DNA of 40,830 bases from Planctomycetota bacterium (GCA_018970605.1 JAGWWA010000011.1:1-40830), one strand, 5' to 3'. Counted from the stretch's first letter, positions 8,211 through 15,682 are shown. The notes: generated from the sequence alone by a model not told the origin. A program made the numbers and translations.

Positions 8211-8887
8211 TGAGGAGCAACCGAACTTTCCGGACAGGGACCGTGCTGCGGCTTGCCCGCGGGCTGCTGGCGACCGCCGTCCTCGTCTCGGCATCCTGGG
8301 AGGGTTTGACCCACCAGGCTGCCGCGGCGAACGCGGCGGGCACACTCGCCAACACCTCACAGCCGGGAGCGATTGGCGCCCCTGGGTGGCTGCAGCGCGG
8401 TCCCTGTCCGGAAACGGTGCTCCCCAACCACGTCCAGCCGGTCGAGATCCGCGGCCCAGAGGGACTGCTCGTCGCGGTCGAGACGGCCGAAGGCTGGTCG
8501 CCGCTGCGGCCGGCGCCGCTGCGGATCGGCCTCGTGGTCGGCCAGCCGTATCGCCTGCGGGTCGGCGGCATCCCGGGGCATGAGGGCGAGGAACTGTTTC
8601 CCTCGATCCGCGTGCTGGCGAAGCTCGCCACGCCCGCGGGAATGGCCTGGCGGTTTCCGGTGGAGGTGGTCATCGACCGCGACGACCTCGAGACGGCCGC
8701 GAACGGGGCGCATGTCCGCCGCGTCGTCTACGCATCGTGCGAATCGGAGCAGCCCGATCCGGTGCCGGCCGGATGGTTCGACGTGAAGCCCGGCGACGAC
8801 GCGCTCGAGGTGGCCAGCACGCTCGGCGATCCCGTGGTCGAGATGGTTCTTGGCAACAGGGTGCCGACCGCGGGGAGCGTCCCATGA
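8210..8887 (+). CDS. Secreted protein, paralogous domain to its upstream neighbour
   Basis: A 225-residue protein beginning at the ATG that overlaps the preceding TGA by one base. An N-terminal signal peptide (residues about 8-40) suggests export. The domain PYRLRVGGIPGHEGEELFPSIRVLA (middle of the protein) is the counterpart of the IYRLKVTDIPGREGIELYPSLEV stretch of the upstream lipoprotein, and both are followed by a FPVEVVIDRDDLE / FQLTDEDLDQV-type helix and a VRRVVY / VTKVVY strand. The pair probably arose by duplication. The stop overlaps the next start (ATGA). The tight coupling suggests a shared complex or surface structure; nothing shows what it does. Confidence 0.75.
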   Translation: MRSNRTFRTGTVLRLARGLLATAVLVSASWEGLTHQAAAANAAGTLANTSQPGAIGAPGWLQRGPCPETVLPNHVQPVEIRGPEGLLVAVETAEGWSPLRPAPLRIGLVVGQPYRLRVGGIPGHEGEELFPSIRVLAKLATPAGMAWRFPVEVVIDRDDLETAANGAHVRRVVYASCESEQPDPVPAGWFDVKPGDDALEVASTLGDPVVEMVLGNRVPTAGSVP

Positions 8888-10350
8888 CCGGGCGGCTGTC
8901 CTCCGGAGAGGCGCGTGGCGGTGCGGCGGCTTCGGTCGCCGTGCGGCTGCGCTGGCTGCGGATTGCGGCGATCACCGTGGCGGCCGTGTCGCTGGCCTCG
9001 TGCCGAGGCATGCCCACGTCGGCGGTTCTCGGCACGGCGGCGGTTTCACACGCGATCGATCAGATCGACTCCGCCGGGCCGGCGGATGAGATCACCGCGG
9101 GGCCCGCGGCTGAGACTGCGTCGGCCGATGCCGGCGTCGCGATGCCCCTGGCCGTGGCGTCGTCGGCGGCCGACACCACCGCTATCGCGACGACGTGGGA
9201 GCGCGAGGTACGCCAGGTTTCGGCGGAGGCGGCGGCCCATCGCGACGCCCGTGTCGTGCGCACGGGCCTCGAAACGCCCTGCCCTCCCCTGCCCCGTCTC
9301 GGACGCGCCGGCTGTCGAGCCTGCGGGGTCGGCGGCCGATGCCCCGGCGGCACATGCCAGCCCATCGGCGAGTGCGAGCGGGCTTGTCCGCCCGCCGTGT
9401 GCCTCACGTGCGAGCCGCCGCCACCGCCCGTCGTCGGGCCTTACCTCGTCTGCGACGGCGGCGATCACCAGCGGCCGGCGATTGCCATTGGGCCGGACCG
9501 GCTCGGCCACCTCACCGCCGGCGATACCGTGGCCCGTTACCACGCCGCCGATGAAATGCCCGATTCCGACTGCGCTCGGCTCGTCACCTCCAACTGTGCG
9601 TGCGTCTTCGCGCCGCGGTTCGGTGCGGTTCGCGAGGTGACTCGACCGCTCGAAGGATCGCAGCCCGCGGGTCCGCGGGGCTACGCCGCCGACACGTCGG
9701 TGGAACTCGAAGAACGGCGCGAGCCCGTGTGCGGCAAGGTGCAGACGGTCGCGCTGGAGGCGGCGAAGAAGTCGCTGCCCGGCATCGCGGTGCAGGATCG
9801 GCTCGGGCCGCTCGCCGTCGATCAGGGCGACATGCCGAACGAGGACGATGGCGTCGTGGGACCGGTCGCGGACATCGCGGCCCAGACACCGGAACTGGAG
9901 CGGCAGCGGCAGCGGCCGTTGGTGAAGGTGGGTTTCGACGTCCCGATCGCCTGGACCTGCATCAAGGCGGCCAACGTCCTTCTGGGCGACCAGTCGGCCC
10001 AGGTGGTGGCGGTCGATCGCGGCACCGCCACGCTTCGCTTCGAGGAGCCGGGCCGGGCCGAACTCACCCTCTGCAAGCGGGCCGGCACCGACACGGCCCG
10101 GTCGGGCGAGGAACTCGACTTCACGATCGTGATGCTCAACTCGGGCGACCGGCCGCTCTCCGGCGTCGTGCTCGCCGACGCCCTGCCGACGCGACTCGAC
10201 TACGTGCCCCAGTCGGCCGCCGCCAGCGTGGAGGCGGATTTCGCCACGGAGACGGGTGACGACGGTTCGACCGTCCTCACCTGGCGGCTGAAGGAAACGC
10301 TCCGCCCCGGCGAAAGCGGATTCGTGCGGTTCCGCACGATCGTCAAATAA
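8884..10350 (+). CDS. DUF11 domain lipoprotein, cell-surface type
   Basis: A 488-residue predicted lipoprotein: a basic N-terminus, a hydrophobic segment and a lipobox LASC at Cys40. Residues about 150-185 are strikingly Cys- and Pro-rich (GCRACGVGGRCPGGTC and similar), suggesting disulfides or metal binding. The last ~110 residues form a DUF11-type beta-sandwich (RAELTLCKRAGTD...LDFTIVMLNSGDRPLSGVVLADALPTRLDYV), a domain found in surface proteins and built of immunoglobulin-like strands. It is the last of the three coupled genes; its ATG overlaps the preceding stop. A hairpin follows 8 bp after the stop. Confidence 0.75.
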   Translation: MTGRLSSGEARGGAAASVAVRLRWLRIAAITVAAVSLASCRGMPTSAVLGTAAVSHAIDQIDSAGPADEITAGPAAETASADAGVAMPLAVASSAADTTAIATTWEREVRQVSAEAAAHRDARVVRTGLETPCPPLPRLGRAGCRACGVGGRCPGGTCQPIGECERACPPAVCLTCEPPPPPVVGPYLVCDGGDHQRPAIAIGPDRLGHLTAGDTVARYHAADEMPDSDCARLVTSNCACVFAPRFGAVREVTRPLEGSQPAGPRGYAADTSVELEERREPVCGKVQTVALEAAKKSLPGIAVQDRLGPLAVDQGDMPNEDDGVVGPVADIAAQTPELERQRQRPLVKVGFDVPIAWTCIKAANVLLGDQSAQVVAVDRGTATLRFEEPGRAELTLCKRAGTDTARSGEELDFTIVMLNSGDRPLSGVVLADALPTRLDYVPQSAAASVEADFATETGDDGSTVLTWRLKETLRPGESGFVRFRTIVK

Positions 10351-10358
10351 TCGCCCCG

Positions 10359-10380
10359 AACCGCAGGTGCGGCCGCGGTT
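10359..10380 (+). terminator. Possible weak terminator hairpin
   Basis: AACCGC and GCGGTT form a 6-bp inverted repeat with a 10-base loop, starting 9 bases after the stop of the DUF11 lipoprotein gene. No T-run follows, so intrinsic termination would be weak; the structure may only protect the transcript end. Confidence 0.3.
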
Positions 10381-10461
10381 GCCGCCGCTGCCGACACGCG
10401 GGTACGATCCCTGCTCGCATCCGGGGCCCTTCCGGCCCGCCGTTCTTCACTCGAGGGTCTC

Positions 10462-11637
10462 ATGCCGCATCGCCCTGCCGTCCGCCGTCCGCTCGTCTGG
10501 TTCGTTCCGTCGCTGCTGGCGGGCCTGGTCGCGGCCGTGGTGGTGCACCCGGTCGCGGCCCGGCAGCCATCCGCCACCGCAGAGCCGGCGGCGGCCGACG
10601 GTCTCGTCGTTCCGCCCCTGCCGCAGGGCACACCCGAGCAGCTGCTCGAGTTCGTCGCGGGGCTGATGCCGCCGAAGGCACAGCCGAAGTCGCGTGAAGA
10701 GGCGATGACCTACCTCCGCGATGTCGCCGGCGTGTCGGTGCAGGCGGCCGACACGATCCTCGCCGCCGTGAAGCCGGCCGACCCGCTCTACGCCAAGGCC
10801 GCCATGCTGAAACTGGAGAGCCTGATGCGACTGTCGCAGTTCGGCGACGAGCAGGCTGCCGCCGACATGCAGAAGTTCGCGGGCGTGCTGGCGACGAGCC
10901 CGGTGCCCGAACTCGCGATGGAGGCCAAGCGGCTGAAGATCGTCGGCGACGCCCAGGCGATGTTCTCCGAAGAGAAGTTCGATGCCGCGCCGGCGTTGGT
11001 GGCCCAGATGGCGGACCTCATGAAGGCGGCCCCGGGCGACCAGAAGACCGCGATGCTCGCGATGCAACTGGCCAGCGCCTTCGAGCAGATCCCGGACGGT
11101 GAGGAGGTGGCAGCCACCGCCCTGAAGACGTTTGGGCCGATTCTCGAATCGAGCCCCGACCCGAAGATCAAGGAACTCGGGGAGAGCTTTGCCGGCAAGC
11201 TCCGGCTGCTCGAACTTCCCGGCAAGCCGATGGAGATCTCAGGCGCGCTCCTCGATGGCACGCCGTTCAACCAGAAGTCACTCGCCGGCAAGGTGGTGCT
11301 CGTGGATTTCTGGGCCACGTGGTGCGGCCCCTGCGTGGCCGAGATCCCCAACATGCTGGAGCAGTACGAGAAGTACCACGCCAAGGGCTTTGAGGTGGTG
11401 GGCATCAGCCTCGACGAGGAGAAGGAGAAGGTTGACGCCTTCGTCGCCGAACACAAGATCCCGTGGCCGATCATCTATGTCGGCAAGGGCTGGCAGGACC
11501 CGACCGCCCAGTTCTACGGCATCTCGGGAATCCCGCAGCTGATCCTGATCGGTCGCGACGGCAACGTCATCACGCTCAACGCCCGCGGCAAGAAGCTGGG
11601 CGAGCGGCTCGCCGATCTCTTCAAGGACGGCGGCTGA
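10462..11637 (+). CDS. TlpA-type thioredoxin-like disulfide reductase
   Basis: A 391-residue exported protein. A signal peptide covers about residues 1-34. Residues 40-250 are a helical region of Ala-rich repeats (resembling tetratricopeptide-like helices) and residues 255-391 are a thioredoxin fold of the TlpA/ResA type. The redox motif WATWCGPC places the two cysteines at 288 and 291; GIPQLILIGRDG carries the cis-proline. Such proteins reduce disulfides outside the cytoplasm, often for cytochrome c maturation, but the substrate is not evident here. AGGG lies five bases before the ATG. The aminotransferase follows after 18 bp, so the two are probably cotranscribed. Confidence 0.88.
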   Translation: MPHRPAVRRPLVWFVPSLLAGLVAAVVVHPVAARQPSATAEPAAADGLVVPPLPQGTPEQLLEFVAGLMPPKAQPKSREEAMTYLRDVAGVSVQAADTILAAVKPADPLYAKAAMLKLESLMRLSQFGDEQAAADMQKFAGVLATSPVPELAMEAKRLKIVGDAQAMFSEEKFDAAPALVAQMADLMKAAPGDQKTAMLAMQLASAFEQIPDGEEVAATALKTFGPILESSPDPKIKELGESFAGKLRLLELPGKPMEISGALLDGTPFNQKSLAGKVVLVDFWATWCGPCVAEIPNMLEQYEKYHAKGFEVVGISLDEEKEKVDAFVAEHKIPWPIIYVGKGWQDPTAQFYGISGIPQLILIGRDGNVITLNARGKKLGERLADLFKDGG

Positions 11638-11655
11638 GAGGCGGACACCGGCAGC

Positions 11656-12795
11656 ATGACCGTGCCTGAATCAGCCGGACGCCCGCGATGGAGCGTGTCG
11701 AAGCGGGCGGCCGCCTTCGACTCGTCGGGCATCCGCAAGGCGTTCGATCTGGCGGCGAAGCTCGACGATCCGATCAACCTCTCGATCGGCCAGCCGGATT
11801 TCGAGATGCCCGCCGCAGCCCGCGAAGCGGCCAAGGCGGCGACCGACGCCGGCCGGAACGGCTACACGCCCACGCAGGGCATTCCGGCCCTGCGGGAGCG
11901 GCTCGAGGCCGAAGCCCGCCGCGAGACCGGCCAGCCCGACCGGCGGCTCTGCGTGACGAGCGGCTCCAGCGGGGCGCTCGTGCTGGCGTTGATGGCCCTG
12001 ATCGACCCGGGCGACGAGGTGATCGTCTTCGAGCCCGCGTTCGTGATGTATCGGCCGCTGGTGGAGTTTCTCGGCGGTCGCGTGGTGCCGATCGACACCT
12101 CGCCGTCGTTTGCGATCGACGTCGATGCGGTGGCGGCGGCGATCACGCCCGCCACGCGGGCGATCCTCCTCAACACGCCGGCAAATCCCACGGGCTTCGT
12201 GGCCGACGCCGACACCGTCCGCGACCTGGCCAGGCTCGCCGAGTCACGGGGCGTGACACTCGTCAGCGACGAACTCTACCGCTCCTACTGCTATGACGCC
12301 GCGTTCCACTCCCCTGCCCTGCACTCCGAGCAGGTCGTGGTGATCGACGGCTTCTCCAAGTCGCACGCCATGACCGGCTGGCGGGTGGGCTGGATTCACG
12401 GCCCGAAGGCGATCATCGATGCCGTCACGATGATGCAGCAATACACCTTCGTCTGCGCCCCGCAGCCGGGCCAGTGGGCCGCGATCGCGGCGCTCGACTG
12501 CCCGATGGACGTGCCGCTGGCCGAATGCCGTCGCAAGCGCGACAAACTCATGGACGGACTTCGCCGCCACTACGACTTCGTGCAGCCTGGCGGCGCCTTC
12601 TACCTCTATCCCAAGGCCCCCGGCGGCTCGGGCAAGGCGTTTGCGGAGCGGGCGGCGGCCCAGGAAAAACTGATCGTGGTGCCGGGGAGCGTGTTCGGCC
12701 GCGCCGACACCCACTTCCGGATCGCGTACACCGTGAACGAGCGGACGCTCGACCGTGGCATCGCCGCCTTGCAGCGGCTCGCCGCCACGGGCTGA
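11656..12795 (+). CDS. Class I/II pyridoxal-phosphate aminotransferase (aspartate aminotransferase-like)
   Basis: A 379-residue cytoplasmic enzyme of fold type I. Visible family features are INLSIGQPDF near the N-terminus, YTPTQGIPALRE, the NTPANPTGF motif, SDELYRSYCYD with the PLP-contacting Asp and Tyr, and SKSHAMTGWRVGW, whose Lys235 should form the Schiff base with PLP. The C-terminal FRIAYTVNERTLDRGI carries the substrate-carboxylate arginine. The sequence fits the aspartate/aromatic aminotransferase group, but the amino acid substrate cannot be fixed by eye. It is the second gene after tlpA and is followed immediately by the repeat island. Confidence 0.9.
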   Translation: MTVPESAGRPRWSVSKRAAAFDSSGIRKAFDLAAKLDDPINLSIGQPDFEMPAAAREAAKAATDAGRNGYTPTQGIPALRERLEAEARRETGQPDRRLCVTSGSSGALVLALMALIDPGDEVIVFEPAFVMYRPLVEFLGGRVVPIDTSPSFAIDVDAVAAAITPATRAILLNTPANPTGFVADADTVRDLARLAESRGVTLVSDELYRSYCYDAAFHSPALHSEQVVVIDGFSKSHAMTGWRVGWIHGPKAIIDAVTMMQQYTFVCAPQPGQWAAIAALDCPMDVPLAECRRKRDKLMDGLRRHYDFVQPGGAFYLYPKAPGGSGKAFAERAAAQEKLIVVPGSVFGRADTHFRIAYTVNERTLDRGIAALQRLAATG

Positions 12796-12808
12796 CCGCC
12801 GCTGCCGC

Positions 12809-12862
12809 CGTAGCACAGGTTTTCAAACTGCGATCTCGTAGCACAGGTTTTCAACCTGTGTG
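12809..12862. repeat. H hairpin repeats, two in tandem
   Basis: Two copies of CGTAGCACAGGTTTTCAA begin at about 12809 and 12837. The second is a perfect hairpin, CACAGGTT-TTC-AACCTGTG; the first ends in AAACTGCG and pairs less well. Other copies lie at 13026-13052, 15221-15247, 27370-27393 and 27634-27660, with degenerate ones at 3686-3713, 13089-13112 and 27668-27690. Confidence 0.85.
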
Positions 12863-12883
12863 CCTTCCCGGTTCGCGTTGGGC

Positions 12884-13017
12884 GAGGGGCTGCCCACGCC
12901 CGTCGCCGGACACTCGCTACGGCCCTCCAGGCCTTCGCTCGCTCGATGCTGACTTCGCTCCGCCATCCATGGCTTCGCTCGTCAGCAACGCCGGCTCTCG
13001 GGCACGGGCAGCCCCTC
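12884..13017. repeat. P module, copy B, flanked by H hairpins
   Basis: A 134-bp element with GAGGGGCTGCCC and GGGCAGCCCCTC at its ends. Inside are a GGCC-CTCCA-GGCC hairpin (12921-12933) and a second arm closed by GCTGAC...GTCAGC. H hairpins stand just outside at 12836-12862 and 13026-13052 in the same orientation, giving an H-P-H arrangement also seen at 27370-27660. Confidence 0.85.
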
Positions 13018-13025
13018 GCGGCCTC

Positions 13026-13052
13026 TCGTAGCACAGGTTTTCAACCAGTGTG
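13026..13052. repeat. H hairpin repeat
   Basis: A near-perfect copy of the H repeat: CACAGGTTTTCAACCAGTG differs from the perfect palindrome at one base of the right arm. It closes the H-P-H unit around copy B. Confidence 0.8.
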
Positions 13053-13117
13053 TATTCGTGGTTCGCACTGGGCTCGCGGCTCCCACGAAGGTGCCGGTTG
13101 TCAACCTGCACAGGCAG

Positions 13118-13473
13118 CTCGGGGCTGCCTACGCGCTTTCACCGGACGTTCACCTCGGCCCTCCAGGCCTCGGTTCTCTGCATGTCCGCTGCGCTTCGCC
13201 GGGCACCGATCCGCCGCAGGCAGATTGGTCGTGGCTACGCTCGCTCCCTTATACGCGGCACACTTGATCCGCGCGCGTTTTCCACTGAACCCTCAAAGCC
13301 CGGAGCGGAAGCGACGGGAACGGCTCCGCGGATCGGCAAGCGTCGCTCGCCGCCGCCACGCACGATCCCGTCGCTCCCGCTCGGGGCTTCCTGGCGGAGT
13401 GACACCGCCGCAGGAACGCCTCAGGATCAAGTGTGACGCGTAGTAGCCCGCTCGAGGGCATGGGCAGCCCCTT
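13118..13473. repeat. P module, copy C, interrupted by a 192-bp insertion
   Basis: The left half (13118-13249) and the right half (from 13444) align with copy D at 15263-15424. The GGCC-CTCCA-GGCC hairpin is at 13157-13169. The second arm is ACCGATCCGCC...GGCAGATTGGT, a different sequence from copies A, B and E. Without the insertion the module would be 164 bp. The right end is GGGCAGCCCCTT. Confidence 0.8.
13252..13443. mobile_element. MITE-like non-autonomous element, 192 bp
   Basis: The ends are 19-bp terminal inverted repeats with one mismatch, TACGCG-G-CACACTTGATCC on the left (13252-13270) and its complement with T at the mismatch on the right (13424-13442). Comparison with copy D, which lacks it, shows a clean insertion flanked by TA on both sides (13250-13251 and 13444-13445), as expected of an element that duplicates a TA target. 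It has no coding capacity; the interior is a long imperfect hairpin also present at 142-275. Confidence 0.7.
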
Positions 13474-13541
13474 GCAGCATCATCCCGCCCATGTGATTCC
13501 ATGGAGGGGCGAGCAGCCGGATCGGGGGCACGCGCAGAAGT

Positions 13542-13626
13542 CCGGTGACATGTGCGGACGCCGGAAACCGGGATGCCGTAGGGGCAGTGAACTCGCACAT
13601 GCCGCCGGCTTCGAGCATGTCACCGG
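13542..13626. repeat. Q segment, copy 1
   Basis: CCGGTGACATG (13542-13552) pairs exactly with CATGTCACCGG (13616-13626), and inside it CATGTGCG pairs with CGCACATG. The segment, together with about 70 bases before it, recurs after copy D (outer arms 15493-15502 and 15566-15575). Its right arm overlaps the stop codon of the PEP-CTERM gene on the minus strand. Confidence 0.8.
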
Positions 13627-14087
13627 CCGGCTGCGGTGAGGCGGCGGCGGGCCGCAGCGGCCAGCGAGACGCCCGCGATCACGAGCATGCCGCACGACGC
13701 GGGCTCCGGCACCACGAATGCCGTCATCTCCACGCCGTTCACCGGCAGGGCGGTGATGGAGCCGCCGACGCGGGTGAAGGTGATCTGCGGATTTGAGACG
13801 GTTGGAGTGAACTCGATCGACGCGATCCCGAATGCAGAGGCTGTCTGCGCTCCTCGGAGGTTCGTCACCGTCCCGGTGGTCGAGGACACGACAGTGGCTC
13901 CGGACGCCGAGAGCTGCACGGTGCCGCCGCCCGCCGCGAATCCCTGGTTGCTGTTGTAGGAATCGTTGTGCCAGGTGCGAATGCCGTACGTCACCCCGGT
14001 CGAGAGTCCGGAAAACGCCATGGTGAACGACATGGTCCTGGTCACCCAGAGATCGGAGACGACGTCGTTGAACGATGTGCCGGTCAC
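13620..14087 (-). CDS. PEP-CTERM protein, N-terminally truncated (probable gene remnant)
   Basis: Up to 155 residues from a GTG at 14087. The C-terminus is a PEP-CTERM sorting signal: VPEPASCGMLVIAGVSLAAAARRR, i.e. the PEP motif, a hydrophobic helix and a basic tail, used for exosortase-dependent surface sorting. The preceding part is Ser/Thr/Gly-rich with beta-strand character. There is no signal peptide, and the frame meets a stop codon about 40 bases upstream, so the protein could not reach the export pathway that the signal serves. The last few codons lie in the Q repeat. This looks like a surviving 3' fragment, possibly not expressed. Confidence 0.55.
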   Translation of the reverse strand: MTGTSFNDVVSDLWVTRTMSFTMAFSGLSTGVTYGIRTWHNDSYNSNQGFAAGGGTVQLSASGATVVSSTTGTVTNLRGAQTASAFGIASIEFTPTVSNPQITFTRVGGSITALPVNGVEMTAFVVPEPASCGMLVIAGVSLAAAARRRLTAAGR

Positions 14088-14230
14088 CGGCTCGCGGCCC
14101 TCGGCGGTCCCGCCTCGCGATTCCTATATGAGGGGATTGGAATTCCATCCCGCGAGTGCCCTCGACCGGCGACTCGGTCTGAGAGTTGATCGCGACGGAG
14201 TTCCTGAGAAGCACCAGAGGAGTTCCTGAG

Positions 14231-14416
14231 ATGACGACCTCGATCGTCCGTGATCTGCTTCGTCAGCGGCCCTTTCGGCCGTTCCGGGTGGTGATGTCGA
14301 GTGGCGAGGCCTACGAGGTGCGGCACCCCGAAATGGCATGGGTGACAAAGAACGATCTCTTCATCGGCACCGATGTGGCTGACGATGGACTACCGGCCGA
14401 CGCCCGGGCCGGGTAG
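14231..14416 (+). CDS. Small planctomycete-type protein, C-terminally shortened
   Basis: A 61-residue protein starting MTTSIVRDLLRQRPFRPFRVVMSSGE. The 'QRPFRPF' opening followed by VRHPEMAWVTKNDLFIGTDVADDG is the pattern of small uncharacterised proteins, usually near 75-80 residues, that I associate with planctomycetes. Here the frame ends in DARAG soon after, so the usual C-terminal strand is missing. It may be truncated. No ribosome binding site better than GAG is seen, and deoC follows 76 bp downstream. Function is unknown. Confidence 0.5.
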   Translation: MTTSIVRDLLRQRPFRPFRVVMSSGEAYEVRHPEMAWVTKNDLFIGTDVADDGLPADARAG

Positions 14417-14492
14417 CGGTCCGGAATCCGTTCAGGAAAGCCATCGAACGGGATCGGGTAGACTCCGCGGCCCCGTTCCCGAGGAGTCCATC

Positions 14493-15200
14493 ATGAATCG
14501 CCGTTCCGCCGCCGACGTCGCCAAGACGCTCGACCATGCCGTGCTCAAGCCCGAGTTCTCCCACGCTGACCTGGCGAAGCACGCTGCGATGTGCGTGGCC
14601 CGGGGCGTGGGCTGCCTCTGCGTGCGATCGTGCGATGTCGCGGCTGCCGCGAAACTGGTCGCCGGAAGTCCGGTCGTGGTGGCAAGCGTGATCGGCTTTC
14701 CGCACGGCGCGCAGCGGCCCGAGGTGAAGGCCCTCGAGTCGCGATTGGCGATCGCGGATGGGGCGCGGGAGCTCGACATGGTGATGAACGTGGCCGCGCT
14801 CAAGTCGGGAGACGAGGCGGCGGTCCGCGACGATATCGCGGGGGTGGTCGCCGCGGCGAAGCCGCAGGGCGTGGTCGTGAAGGTGATCCTCGAGACCTGC
14901 TACCTGACGCCTGCCGAGATCGCCACCGCCTGTCGGCTGGCCGAGTCTGCCGGCGCCGACTTTGTGAAGACCTCGACCGGCTTCGGCGTGAAGGCGAGCG
15001 GCCCGACGGGGGCCACGCCCGAGGCGGTGCAGATGATGCTCGACACCGTCGGGGGGCGGCTGCAGGTCAAGGCCTCCGGCGGCATCCGCACGTGGGACGA
15101 CGCGGTCCGCTACCTCGACATGGGCTGCACGCGGATCGGCGTGGGCGACGCGGCCGCGATCCTCGACGGCGGCCCGGCGAAGGGCGACGCGGCGTACTAA
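14493..15200 (+). CDS. deoC: Deoxyribose-phosphate aldolase
   Basis: DeoC cleaves 2-deoxy-D-ribose 5-phosphate to glyceraldehyde 3-phosphate and acetaldehyde in the breakdown of deoxynucleosides. The 235-residue protein has the expected TIM-barrel motifs: KTLDHAVLKPE at the N-terminus, VIGFPHG, the catalytic-Asp region ELDMVMNV, VKVILETCYLT, FVKTSTGF with Schiff-base Lys159, and VKASGGIRT with Lys193. GAGGAG lies six bases before the ATG. The end GVGDAAAI is the family's phosphate-binding region, slightly altered from the usual GTS. The gene stands alone, followed by repeats. Confidence 0.95.
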   Translation: MNRRSAADVAKTLDHAVLKPEFSHADLAKHAAMCVARGVGCLCVRSCDVAAAAKLVAGSPVVVASVIGFPHGAQRPEVKALESRLAIADGARELDMVMNVAALKSGDEAAVRDDIAGVVAAAKPQGVVVKVILETCYLTPAEIATACRLAESAGADFVKTSTGFGVKASGPTGATPEAVQMMLDTVGGRLQVKASGGIRTWDDAVRYLDMGCTRIGVGDAAAILDGGPAKGDAAY

Positions 15201-15220
15201 CGGTTGCTGGCCGGCTCGCC

Positions 15221-15247
15221 TCGTAGCACAGGTTTTCAACCTGTGTC
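15221..15247. repeat. H hairpin repeat
   Basis: A perfect copy: CACAGGTT-TTC-AACCTGTG, preceded by TCGTAG. It lies 20 bp after the deoC stop and just before P copy D. Confidence 0.85.
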
Positions 15248-15262
15248 TGTCCATCGCGGCGG

Positions 15263-15424
15263 CTCGGGGCTCCCCACGCCCTCTCGCCGGACGTTCGTCT
15301 CGGCCCTCCAGGCCTCGACTCTCTGCATGTCCGCTGCGCTTCGCCGGGCACCGATCCGCCGCAGGCGGATTGGTCGTGGCTGCGCTTGCTCCCATAGCCC
15401 GCTCGAGGGCATGGGCAGCCCCTC
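15263..15424. repeat. P module, copy D
   Basis: A 162-bp copy without the insertion that splits copy C. The first hairpin is GGCC-CTCCA-GGCC (15302-15314). The second arm is ACCGATCCGCC-GCA-GGCGGATTGGT, an 11-bp stem with one G-T pair. The ends are CTCGGGGCT and GGGCAGCCCCTC. Confidence 0.85.
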
Positions 15425-15492
15425 GCAGCGGCGTCCCTCCCGCATGATTCGATGAAGGGGGTAGCAGCCGGATCGGGGGCACGCGCAGAAGA

Positions 15493-15575
15493 CGGTGACA
15501 TGTGCGGACGCCGGGCGCCGGTATTCCGCAGGAGCAGCGAACTCGCACATGCCGCCGGCTTCGAGCATGTCACCG
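15493..15575. repeat. Q segment, copy 2
   Basis: CGGTGACATG (15493-15502) pairs with CATGTCACCG (15566-15575). Sequence inside and to the left matches 13474-13626 with a few differences and small length changes, and homology ends sharply at CCGGCTGCGG in both copies. Confidence 0.8.
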
Positions 15576-15682
15576 GCCGGCTGCGGCGCATGCCATCTCT
15601 CTAACGCACCGTATGACGCACCACGTGATGGGCCGCGTCGATCGCCCGGCCTACAATGCTTGTCACCCTGGAGATACGTCCC

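Larger units (their letters stand above)
12796..13619. other. Palindromic repeat island without genes
   Basis: The whole 824-bp gap is made of repeat elements: H hairpins at 12809-12832, 12836-12862 and 13026-13052, a degenerate H near 13089-13112, P modules at 12884-13017 and 13118-13473, a MITE-like insertion nested in the second P, and a Q segment at 13542-13626. No protein-coding gene is supported. It lies between the 3' ends of two converging genes. Confidence 0.75.
15201..15682. other. Repeat-filled gap downstream of deoC
   Basis: Contains an H hairpin (15221-15247), P module copy D (15263-15424), Q segment copy 2 (15493-15575), and then about 90 bp that must hold the promoter of the MoxR-like gene. 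No protein-coding gene is supported. Confidence 0.7.

Noticed and set aside
12836-12862. H hairpins as ordinary intrinsic terminators.
   Set aside because: They sit near gene ends, but the only T-runs lie in the loop, copies occur in pairs around P modules, and the flanking TCGTAG is conserved, so a dispersed repeat explains them better. A side role in termination is still possible.
13118-13634. A possible CRISPR array or tandem gene family at the repeat island.
   Set aside because: The repeats are palindromic mosaics of different lengths with no regular repeat-spacer pattern and no cas genes nearby.
14361-15548. A long minus-strand frame opposite deoC.
   Set aside because: It is the antisense shadow of deoC; the plus-strand frame has complete enzyme motifs.
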